From Xiphias gladius (Eukaryota; Chordata; Actinopteri; Istiophoriformes; Xiphiidae): a DNA stretch of 64,000 nucleotides. Both the position numbers and the translations under genes were made by a program. Positions within the stretch are counted from its first letter, which is position 1, and each line of letters begins with the position of its first letter. Under the pieces are notes generated by a model. That model saw only the letters and a program-made list of their open reading frames with translations. It was not told the origin of the DNA and did not search any database. The stretch is taken from contig NC_053401.1 of assembly GCF_016859285.1 (NCBI RefSeq), forward strand, positions 10,829,661 through 10,893,660, in the 5' to 3' direction. Below, piece after piece: positions 13,901 to 25,000 of the stretch.

Positions 13901-16900
13901 AGTTTCAGATTTCTGGGCTGAGAAAATTCGGCAAAAACAATAAGGTTAGGCGGAGTTCAAGATTAGATAAGGAGACTTATGACCAGGCTGATCTGATTTG
14001 AGTGACGGAGGAAGCCTCCTCATTTCCGCATCTTCCATCTAAACAGCAGCTGTACTGAACACACCAGAGCTAAAATACGAGTGCTGAAAGAACGTGAAGT
14101 AAAGCACAAAGGCACCATATAAAACAATGTATGCTAAGCTGTTCCATGCCATCCTGGTGCAAATAAAAACTCCCTTTACAAACAGGCAAGAGTCAATACA
14201 GTTTGTATGTGTCATAAAACATACAATGTGTTCCAGTGCCCCAGTAATCTCACCGTCCCTAGTTGGAGTCCAGCTGTGGACCTTTATTCCCCCGCCACTC
14301 TCCCCCCACATTTCCTATCATCCCTCTACTGTAAATTATCTAATAAAAGCAAAAAATATCCCAAAATCCTAAAACGCAGATGCTTACTTTTTGTGAGTAG
14401 ACTTCGGATTCCATTTTATGCGAGCACCATTTGCAATGCTTAAAATACCTGCAGATTTAATTTGATATACCGTATCAAACCAACCAGCTTAAAGACATTT
14501 AAAAATGAAAGACCTACCTTGCGTCGCTGGAACATGTGCCTCTTGTCATACTCCTTCTTCTCCTCATCTTCATAGACCAGCATGAAATCGATCCGCCTCA
14601 CACCATCATTGAAGAATAAGGAGTCGGGTTTGTCGTTGAACTCGGCCTGAGGGCAAAAACAAGGCTCATCAGGTAAGTCTGTCCCCTGAAACTCGTACTC
14701 CTCTTCCTCCATAATGTCATACATGTTGAACGGAGAGCGGGACAGAAAGGCCAGTGTGCGGTAAGTCGGTGCAGAGATACTGTTTTAATTAGCGACCTTG
14801 ACCAGCCTATTGAACCTGGGATGTGGGCCATGCAGGAGAAATGGGAAGAGTCAACAAACATTATAACACCCGCCCTTTGTCACTCTCCCCCTCTCTCTCT
14901 CCACACAGACAAACTTGTGACTCCACTAGGTTTTCATAAAGTCCTTTGCAAGCGTATGTAACTACTTGCAGGTTTTCATGTGAGCAACTGTGTCTCATGG
15001 TGCTGCAGGAGCTAAACAATTCTCCCTTGAGAATTTCCATAATAATAGCTGCAAATACAGGTATATATGTACCTGATATTTGTAAGACACAACTGACTTT
15101 TCTTCCCACATGTAGGCTAGGCCCCTGGGTTGTATGGAAACTTAATTACAACAATTTGTCAATCTACTCCGCATATCCCTAGGTTACATGTGATTGATAA
15201 ACTGCTGTCTGACACCGGCATTATTGTGCTGACTCACCAGTTGTGTTTTGGCTACTCTTGTTCCTTCTTTAATAGACTGGTAGGTTGGTAAGAACTCCTC
15301 AGGATAAACTGTAAAAAACAGAAAACAAAACAGATGAGACACATAGATTTGAAAACACACATGATAATAATCAAAGAAATCCCATTTTTTGACATTTAAG
15401 CATTTTATGCATTTGTATATGTATAATAATATGTATATTTACTGAATGTGAGTTTTGTTTTATGGTTTTATTCATAGTTATTTAGTATAATAATAATTTC
15501 AAAGTCATATATAGTTCAAAAGTTTGCCTTAATTTTACTGTTACTATCCTCTGTGATACTGAAATGTACTGTTCAATTGTAAAGTATTTTTACTCAGACT
15601 TATAAGGGCTGCTGCGTTGCCACATGCTGATTTCTACAACTCCAATCACTAATTAATTCTAAAACTCTACATTTTTCACCACGAATGACCTTAGGAAGGC
15701 GACACTACACAATACAGTTGTGTGAAAACATTTGAGTCACATCAGCCAGAGAGGGGGTTACTGATTATCTGATCTGAGTTCAAAAAAAGTCAGAAAGCCA
15801 GAAAAAAAAAACAAAAACACAGATGTATCGTAAGAACTATTGCCTCTCTAATTTTTTTGTAAAAATATTTGACAGATCATTGATACTGCACTAGAGTGTA
15901 AGAAGTTACTATTTTAGGGGCAAAATATTCTACATTATGTTGTACATTTGTAATCACAGACTGATACGAAAACAAAAATGTATTTTTATGATCAGCAACG
16001 GCAACTAGAATATAACTGATAAAAACGCACATTGCATATTGCTCCAGTTGTATTTCTAAATTAATTTCTAAGAAGTTCATGATGCGGCCAGCTGAACTGG
16101 AAAATCAGAGAGCTGACTGCTGAAACAAATTACTTGAATTACCATTTTTTCGAGAAATACACGATGTGGGCGCTTCCCGGAATCACTTGTGAGGGACGAA
16201 CCTCATCAGGTCACGTCAGCATACATGATGCTTAGCTACCATTGATCTGCAGTTTAGCTGAAGCTGTGCTTGTTCTGCCAGAGAACCCGTGTTCAGACTA
16301 GCACGAGCCATGTTTTAAACCCCTGAGAGTTCCGGTTTATCTGAGGATTAAATCCTACTGACCCTGGGGATCCCCTGACTTTCCTCCATGACATTAATAT
16401 ATGTGTTTTTTAGTAAAATGCCTCATCCACCATTCAGTGAATTGTAATGAAATTTGGTGCAGACACTCACGTTCCCCTCAGGATGAATTATAACAATAAT
16501 TTAACTTTCTATACAGTGACATCATCGAGGCCAAAATTTTAATTTGTCGGATATTTTAGTTTATGACAAAATGTCTGCAAAATTAACGTCATTCCTATCA
16601 GCCTCAGCTACTTCATGTTTGGTGCTGATTAGCAACAGTTAGAATGGCTGTAGACTCGGTCTTGTTTGACCTTTATTTGCCAGGGAAGGGACTGGGGACC
16701 TTACAGGTTCTTTACATCCCCCCTGTTCTTCATACGGCTACGTTCTCACCTGGAAACTGACCAGGACAATATCAATGTCCTCACTGCTCAGTGAAGCAAG
16801 TCTGACTGTTGCTCATTTCCAAAACAGTTTGAAGGTTTGAACCAGTGACTCTCCTGTTACAAACTTGATTATCCAAACATCAAGCTGTTCTGGACACTTT

Positions 16901-19484
16901 TTTACTGCTTGCAGACAACTACCCCCACACTGGGTCATGATACTCAGTAGGGAAAAAAAAAAAAGAGAAGAAAAGAAACAGGTCACTGCCTACTGCGGCG
17001 CGAGCAACACTCTGAGCACTGCATTGTTTCCCCAAAAATTCACTAAGAAATCAGCACTGAGTATTCACACCACTGACAACAATAATATCAAACCAACAAA
17101 CTGCAGTACGCTCTGTTATCAACCTCATAACTGTATTATAAGTGCCTTTCTTTTTTTCACAAAACAGATGACACATCATCCAATATGGAACGTTTTGTAA
17201 GACCTTCCTTTGAAGTGGAAAACTATGAGGAAACTGACTGATGACAGATGTTTTCAAAACACTGGCCATAGTAACACCTAACTGTGGAGTCACTGCTCAT
17301 TAAATACGACTTTGCTTTTTCCAAACTCTTTTGACATTAACATATAATGGGCCTAAATCCTCACAGTAAACTGTATCCTCGCTGTAATAGCACATGTAGG
17401 GTAAGGATCTAATGTATATTAGGATTCGCTGTTTAAAAGGAAAAAAAGTCATCAAACTCATCAGAAAACACCATTACCAAACCTATGTGAACTACATTGA
17501 GTAAGCAAGCCACCCACCCGCCCCTCACTTCCTCTCAGGAGTACACCCTCTGTAACAACCATGCCAAACTGGATTCTATTTATTTCCTTTTTTTTTCTTG
17601 CAGCATTAAGGTGCATGATACACCTTTCATTCTAACTCAGAGCTAACATTTAAACACTTAACTCATCAGGAGTTGGTGCAAGCCACCGGCAAGTGTCCCC
17701 GATTATTAAGGGCAATTTTTTCCTGAGTCAAACCAAGGGGGGATTTTATGACATTTGGTAGAGGTCCAGTGCGATTTTTTTCCCCAGAACAGAACCACCT
17801 CTAAGATCTTGCGTCAGTAATAGCAGACAGTTCCTGTTATTGTATTATGTTTTGCGTGTGAAATAGGATCACCGATAATTCATTCGCGCAGTTGTGCATG
17901 TTATTGAGTTGAAACAAACCATACGAGTATTATTTGAGCCGGTCCACTGTGTTTTTCGGCTGTTTTCACTGGCTGCAAAGTGTGAACATTAATAATTTAC
18001 TACAATGGGAAACAGGCCCCATTAAACACAGAGCATTTCAGCATACCCACTGTGTGCCAGTGTGAAAAGCAATGGTAATTTCCATATAGTCAGGGCCTTT
18101 TCCAAATTATTGACAACGACGAATAGTAACCCAAAGGACCATCTGTCTGTAAGTGAGCTGTGAGTGGAAAAAAAAAAAAAAGCATGCAGCATCCGCCAGT
18201 GTGTCACTGTGGAAAAGACAAACACAAAGGTGCTAAGAGATTGAGAAATCTTTCCCCTAAAATAAGAGAGTTTGGGGCTGACAGCTGTGCAGACGCTGCA
18301 ACATACTTTGGTGTGGGTGTATATTCCCAACACTGGCTCTTTTCACATGTGCTCCCAAAGACAAGCCAGGCTTTGATCTATGTGGCAGTTAAGTTGTGGC
18401 CCCAGTTTGAAGTGTGAGGAATTTGAGACACGCAACAAAACAAAAGAGAGCAGAGGGATGACATCGCTTCTAGCTATCAATGTCAACATCTGCGAAGTAA
18501 ACAGGAATTTTAGATGCCATGTCATTTTAGATGCGGTATGTGTTCAGCTGGTGATGAAGTAAATTCTGGACTGTGTGTGCACCACACTCCCGCTGGAGTT
18601 CTGTCACACACGCAGCGCGCATTGTTTTGAACGCTACACCGACTCCCATACTCACAGCTTAAGTTCTTGATATTTTACTTCTTCTGTATATACCCTTAAA
18701 AAAAGGGAGGGGGTGGCAACACAAAGGGACTCGTCTTTCGTGATGGCAGGAATTGGCAAATAATAGTGTGTTTGTGTTTTACGGGGAAATCATGAACTAC
18801 TCATTTCAAGCAGACCTCTTACATAAGTGAAAGTAGCGACGGCGAGGAATGCGCCAGGAGCAAAAGCACTCAGGCAGTGACACGGTGCATGTCAGTGTTA
18901 TGTTGGATTGTCATGACCAGTGTACCAACATTTAAGCTGCATTTTTATGTTGTAGTTGGTCAAACGGAAGCGAGTTGTAATTACTTCATGTACTCTTGGG
19001 TAGTTTAATCTGACTGCAATACACGTTATAAGACCACCATGAGTACTCTTTTTAAAATCTATATCTTTAAAAAAGTAACAGAAACTGCACACAAACTGTA
19101 TTTAAATATCATAGGAATACATTTACATACATCTGGTTATGGTTCAGCAGCTTTTAACCCACTTTAAAAGTTCCACCCACTGACGCATCACTGTTAAAAC
19201 TGAGAACAAACTTCTAGAGTGGTGATAGATTGTTGAGTAGGTGGGAACATTCCCAGAGGCTGGTGTGACCGCGTGTCACCAGTATTACACGGACGTGACC
19301 CCGGGATCAAGTCCCCGTTGCCCACGATCGCACGCAGCAGACGCGCCCACAAACAACAGATCCCGTGCGAAAGACCACATAGTTACATCTCACCGACTTC
19401 GTCTATCATGCCAAGTTCAGTGTCCCCCTCCAACTCCTCCGTGTAGGAGACGGAGTCCATCTCGAGAATGTCGTTCTCGCGCAT
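4929..19484 (-). CDS. ano6: Anoctamin-6 (TMEM16F), Ca2+-activated phospholipid scramblase/ion channel, 20 coding exons
   Basis: Ten-pass plasma-membrane protein that exposes phosphatidylserine when Ca2+ rises and also conducts ions. Exons, 5' to 3': 19484-19394, 15308-15238, 14706-14518, 12396-12331, 12238-11951, 11643-11530, 11370-11255, 11129-10995, 10374-10269, 9783-9723, 9517-9372, 9088-9011, 8477-8249, 8164-7995, 7914-7814, 7590-7460, 6545-6340, 5978-5782, 5337-5232, 5147-4929. They sum to 2,820 nt, one frame of 939 aa (human about 910 as I recall). Family segments include [24 protein letters not shown], the FQFVNYYSS helix (its Gln, about residue 584, matches the selectivity Gln known as Q559 in mouse), and the Ca2+-site region EIRVDAW...[10 protein letters not shown] (about 725-750). 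The paired extracellular cysteines (CDPE..CPQC) are kept. The intron after exon 5 uses a GC donor. Exon 3 may also serve as an alternative first exon. Confidence 0.97.
6880..7090. repeat. Possible interspersed repeat in an ano6 intron
   Basis: The phrase around 6960-7070, including GGGAAACAGCTAGCGTGGCT and CCAGCGCCTATAAGCTAAT, resembles a repeat fragment I remember from percomorph introns and UTRs. The boundaries are not visible and no terminal repeats were seen. Confidence 0.35.
10575..10840. mobile_element. Palindromic MITE, copy 2, in an ano6 intron
   Basis: The left arm contains GTCTTCATCAGTGG...CAGTTGTCATGGAGA. The right arm contains TGACAACTGAGCAAACTCC...CACTGATGAAGACAG, which is its imperfect reverse complement, about 60-80 nt per arm. 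The left edge, CACTCAAGGTAAACTTACTA, matches the edge of copy 1 at 4,118. The element sits between the ano6 exons at 10269-10374 and 10995-11129 and does not touch splice sites. Confidence 0.7.
12397..14517. other. ano6 intron 3, no other feature recognised
   Basis: About 2.1 kb between coding exons 4 and 3. I see no nested gene. Open frames on either strand here (for example plus strand 14127-14372) lack domains and splice context. Confidence 0.5.
15309..19393. other. ano6 intron 1 (about 4.1 kb), no other feature recognised
   Basis: The largest ano6 intron, separating the short acidic first coding exon from the rest. It probably contains transcriptional control elements, but none can be named from sequence alone. 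No nested gene, tRNA or clear transposon was recognised. Confidence 0.5.
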
Positions 19485-19760
19485 AGTCCTCGTCCCAGTC
19501 GCATCCCCGAGAGCGAAGTGGTCTTCAACGCGCGGCCCCGCACTCCGCGCTGTCCTGCGTTCCTTCCCGACGGGGCTTCACCCGCTTGAAGTTTTCTTTT
19601 TCACGTCGCGACTTGAGGGACTCGAACGGGTGGGGCCGGAGGCGGGGCACGTGGTGTGTTCACGTACTTTTAAGAGATGGCGGAGGAAGACAGTGGTGTC
19701 TGCACTCCCCGAGCCCTGTAATAGGACCAGCTGTACTTATTCAGTTATACAGTCAGCCAA
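19485..19760 (-). promoter_or_regulatory. Putative ano6 promoter / 5' UTR, CpG-rich
   Basis: CpG density and GC content rise sharply across about 19,290-19,700 relative to the AT-rich surroundings, covering ano6 coding exon 1 (ATG at 19484-19482) and the DNA just upstream. This is typical of a vertebrate CpG-island promoter. No TATA box is obvious. The exact start site cannot be read. Confidence 0.45.
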
Positions 19761-19929
19761 TCAAATGTGACCGCGGCAGAATGCATAGACATCATGCAGA
19801 TACAAGTCAGGAGCTTAAGTTAATGTTATCTCATGTGACTTTGGTCGTGGCATGATTGTAGGGGCCAGTGTCTTCTTCCAGCACCGCGACACGAAGGAAA
19901 AATCTTCCCAATCTGGGTCCGTGAACGTG

Positions 19930-20185
19930 ACAGCGGCCTCGGCGTACTTCGGTGGCCTCCCCAGTCACCCGATCTGAATCCAACCCGGCACCTTTCGGGA
20001 GGCTGCTGAACGGGCGACTGGCAGCGGGGCCGCTGCGGCTGACATATTTTGCAGAAATGGTGCGACGCCATCCCGTCAACCTGGAGCAGAATCCCAGAGG
20101 AGGGTTTGCAACATCTTGTGGAATCCAGCCCACGAACTGCCTGTTTGGAGGGCAAAAGGGAGGCCCTAGTATTAGTAAGTTGTTC
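19930..20185 (+). pseudogene. Decayed Tc1/mariner-type transposase C-terminal fragment
   Basis: The plus strand from 19953 reads WPPQSPDLNP, the hallmark of Tc1/mariner transposases next to their last catalytic acidic residue. Here the usual P-I-E continuation is P-T-R, and a stop follows shortly. A second block in another frame, about 20,057-20,180, reads like the family C terminus (AIP..., then IPEEGLQHLVESSPR). Frame changes and the lost acidic residue show it is inactive. Terminal repeats were not identified. Confidence 0.6.
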
Positions 20186-21998
20186 CTAATAAAAGTGCTA
20201 ATGTGGGGAAAAAATACGGTATTACTTACAGTATAGAGTGTTTTGAATCTTTTAAAATGTTGAAGGTTTTTTTTTTCTAAAGTAAGCCACTGACTTCTAA
20301 GCTAGGGCCTGCAGTTAAGTTTCACCTTGCAACGCTTACCGTTAGTTTTTGACGTGGGCGACCCATACGTTCCTCCGTTAGCTCATTGACACACAGTTCG
20401 GTACGCAAACGGTAGGGCAAATTGAAAAAGTTATTATTATTATTTTATTTATTAATTATCTACTTGTTATCCAGCAGCGAGTTGGAACTTCCAAGATATT
20501 TTACATTTTCGTAACCCCATACATTTCCACCGTCTGCCCGGAGTGATAAAGAGAGGGCGAGACCAATGGTTGAGTGCGAGGTGAACTTAGATTTAAGTTG
20601 GATGTTCGACAGTCACTCTTCTTACCTTATAAGATGAAAGCTATAGAAAAAAAAATATTTATTAAAAATATTTATTTATAAATATTGTGATTTGTAATAG
20701 CCTTCGTGTCATGTGACCCAGTGGTTTACAATTTATTATAAAATATGTAGCTACATGACTCAAAGTGGGCATTAGAGGGTACTAATCCGTAAAGTCATCC
20801 CCCAGTGTTTAAGCTTTGGGGTTGGGAAGTGAGCCAGCCATCCTCATAATTCAAACACAAGGTGAAACTTAATGAGAAGAGTGAATGTCTGTCGAACAAC
20901 TAACTTAAAACTAAGCTCGCCTCGGTATACCGTACCCAGTGATGCAGGCTAGGAACCTTCTAACAGTGCGGCCCAGCAGCTAGGGGAAGGAAAACGGTGA
21001 CGGAACACCACTTGACATATTTCCGCCAATAACAAACCTGGAACGACTTACAAGTGTATTATTTGTGCTAGTTATTCCAAGTGTGTAAGCATCGTTAGGT
21101 AATGATTATTTGACAGTGGGTTAAATAGAAAACACCAAGCTTAGTATTACACAAACGCCATAATGGAAAAATGTTCGTGTCGAATGGTAGTAAACGTGAA
21201 TCAGCAAACAAATGATTCCGCCTAGTGTTAGCTAACAGGCTAAAGCGGTGGACTGACATGCTACTCTAGCATTTGGAGTCAGTGATGAAAAACATGTCCT
21301 GAGACCGATCAGGTCCCTCGTTTGGTATACAGGTATTTAGTTTATTAGTTTAAAATTGATTTAAAGAGAGAAGACACGGTTTTCAGCCGGCTCAGATAAT
21401 TTCCTGACCGCGAAGCATTTAAGGTTTTTTTCCAGGTGAGTTAACATTAACTGACCAACAGGTCAGTTACAAATATTTACAAATGTTTATGTATATCAAT
21501 GCAGACTGACCAAGGCAATTCGTTTACTGTGTTGTTTACATGGTACTGTATGATTAGCTATATTAGCTGTGGATTTTTTTAATTTTTAAATCCCGTCTTC
21601 TGGGTTATTATAGGTAGGGTATCTATATCTTTAACCAGTGGTATTGCCGTCTAAAATGTTGGTGAGAATACTTCTCATATCATGTTGCCTATTATGTTAG
21701 ACAGTATGATTTGTTTAAATGATCAGACATAAAAAATCAAAATAATCGCTCATTTATTCATTTACAACCAGATTGTTTTAAGCAGTCGATCTGACTCACT
21801 TTATTCTACGATGCCAAAAAGATTCATGCCAGCGGAAATTCTATGATGAAGGGGACAAGACAATTGTCAGTTTACCTTAAGCAAAGCAAATTTACCAGTA
21901 AATGAAGTTAAACAATGACAACTTTAAAATTCAACATAAATTTCAACATAAATTTACCCAAAGCTTAACATTGGTGTATTTTTATCTTTTCCTTACAG
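20186..21998 (+). promoter_or_regulatory. ints13 upstream region with a candidate non-coding first exon donor
   Basis: The first coding exon of ints13 is preceded by a good acceptor (CCTTACAG ending at 21998), so at least one non-coding 5' exon must lie upstream. A strong donor, TTCCAG|GTGAGT, sits with its exon end at 21435 and is the best candidate. The start of that exon and the promoter could not be fixed. The rest of the stretch is AT-rich with no gene. Confidence 0.4.
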
Positions 21999-22024
21999 AT
22001 TAGTACATACTGCAGATATACAAA

Positions 22025-25000
22025 ATGAAGATGTTCTCAGTGTCCCATAAGACGGTATTCGTGGTAGACCACTGTCCCTATATGGCTGAGTCGAGTCGTC
22101 AGCAGGTGGAGTGTGATGTGCTGACAAAGAGTCGAGCTCAAGGGGTTATTCCTTTGGCCCCTGTGTCCAAGTCCCTGTGGACCTGTGCTGTGGAGTGCTC
22201 CATGGAGTACTGCCGGATTCTCTATGACATTTATCCACAGGACAAACTGGTTAGATTCTTTTTTTGATTTATTTTTTGTTCTTAAACTGGGTTTAAATGA
22301 AAAAAAATCAAATCATCAAAATCAATGCCAATAAATCTCTCTGCCACTTTTTTATTTAACAGGTTAATTACATTGTGAGTGATTCAGAGTTTCACATATT
22401 GAATAGCTGGAGGCAGGAAGATCAGAGCACTCATGAGGTAATCCCCTGCATTTTAAAACTCATTAAGCCAGCGTACGATAAATGTATTCACAAACTTCAG
22501 CAGCTCCAGGTTGTCACAAGGGCAAACAAACATCAGTGACCAAATTTTTGCACAAGTCCCCTTCAGAATTTGACTTGCAATATGATTATGTGGTTTCTCT
22601 CCCTGTTTGCTGGCAGCTCATGTCAGCTCTGGCTGCTGTTGGTCCACCTAACCCACGCGAGGACCCAGAGTGTTGCAGCATCCTGCATGGGCTGGTGGCT
22701 GCAGTGGAGTCATTATGCAAGATCACAGAGTTGCAGCACGAGAGGCGTACCGCGCTGATGGACACAGCTGAGAGAGTGGCCAACAGGGGTCGTATTATCT
22801 GCCTGACCAATGCTAAAAGGTAACCACTGTCATTAACGTGCCAGAAAATCAACAGCAGTCATTGGCCAGATGTTGATGATTCTGCTAAAATCAGTATGTC
22901 TAATGCTTCTAACATTTTGTTCAGCGCATTTATTTATATAACGGATCGAACCCTTTACAATATGATGCAGTCCAATACAAAACCAGCCTTAAAAATGACC
23001 GTGGAGTTGAATCAGCACCTCTCTAACAGAGTAAACCACAACTAAAATGTTCACAAACATAGTTTCATTCTAAGGACTGTTGTATTGTCACTGTTTTATA
23101 CTTGTGTACATATATGGGCTTATCTAAAGGACATTATTTATCCCATTACTTGATATTTATGAAAGAAGCCCTTATAATGCATTATATCCTTGAAGACTGT
23201 TGCCACTACAGTGCTGTTTTTTGCCTTTTATCATACAGCGATACTCACGTGCGCATGTTGGAAGACTGCATCCAGGAGACCATTTTAGAACAAAACAAGC
23301 TGGCAGCAGGCTCAGACAGGTCAGTGTCAGATAACGTGCAAAGAAACGTCTCACTGACTTCTTTCAATGATTTTTCTTTGATAGTAGTTGGAACAGGGAG
23401 TAATGGGCTGAAATATAGTGGTAATAATGCCGTCCTACTAAAATCAGATACATATGTGATGTGATAAATGACTCATAGATTTGTTTTCCTTTGTCTAACT
23501 CATTGTTGTGTCTTTCAGGCTGATGGCCATTCAGCAGTGTGAGCTGGTTTTAGTTCACATTTACCCACAGGGTGAAGACACGCTGGTGTCTGACCGACCT
23601 AAGAAAGAGGTGGGTGCCAACGAGAGGCTCGGGGCTCAGTTTTCTAAGATTCACCGTCAGAGTGGAAATCGCACAGAAAATAGCATTGTGAAAACAAGAC
23701 GCTTAGTGTTGGTTTCTAGACACCAAACCACGTCTAGTAGCACCATGTCACAGGTGTTATTTCTCACTGTATCCCTCTCTTGCGGTCTCAGATCTCTCCC
23801 CTGCTCACCAGTGAGGTTCACAGTGTTCGTGCTGGGAGACACCTCGCCACCAAACTGAACATTCTGGTCCAGCAGCACTTTGACTTGGCCTCCACCACCA
23901 TAACAAACATCCCCATGAAGGTAAGGGGCTTCCTGTGCTTTAGTCTGGCCTTGCACATGCCTCGTCAAAATTAAAACTCACATAAACCTTTAAAATATTT
24001 TTTTTTCTTGTGCTAGTATAAAAATGTTGTCATGACCAGAATGCAGTGCACCACTTCCACTTTTTACTTAAAGATTGCTTTGTTTTGGTTATTTTCACTT
24101 TTCTCTCACAGCCTTCACATTTTTCTTTGTGCTTGCTTAATCTTTATGTGTAAGCCATTCCTCACCACCTCTAATGCCTCATGAAACTTTACAGTCTTAT
24201 CTTTTTGTTTTCTCTCATCTGCATGTTGATATGACTGTGAACCTGCTGCTGGTTTCATGCTGTATTTTCTGTTTTGCTAGCCCACATTAAATGTTTGCGA
24301 ACAGGTTAGTACTCTTATCACACACACATGCAAGTGAGGAAGGGGCAGAGTTTACACCATGTAGTGTGCAGTATATATTTTCAGCTCTATTGTTGCAAAC
24401 AGGCTCACAGTGTCATTAGTTTATTTTGATGTGACAGTTGGTCTACAGATTTGCTGGCGAGGCTCCAGTGAAGGACGGGCAACTCTGGTCTCATGTGGAC
24501 AATTGGGGAATGCAGAGTTTGGGGTTTGATGGAAAAAGCGTAAAGCCTGCACACCTGAAATCAACTTTTTCTTTAATTAACTGATGTAATAACTTACGAT
24601 GACTCACTATTTGTTTTTAAGGAATTCAAATTGTTCTGGGAAAATCAAGCTTTTTTGGCTGTTTCGAGATAGTGTTTCTGCCAAATAATGATTAAAAAGC
24701 GCAGAGTATGAATATCGCATTCAACTGCCTTTAAGTCGGGACATCTGTGACCAGCGTTGCCTCTTCTGAGTCATTTAATACTGTAATTGTCTGTCAGGTG
24801 TTTTCACCTTAAAAGTTGTCCAAACTTTCCCCACGTCTTTGTTTCCCTCATCAGACCCCACCCACTCCCCCTTTAGTGTCTTTGTGTGGTCCATTGTGCT
24901 GTCTTGATAACTAGTTTTTTTTTAAACCTGACCATCCTCTAAATATTTAAACATGATTCCACCTTTAGCTGTCCTAAAACTGCAGTTTCTCCAAGTGTAA

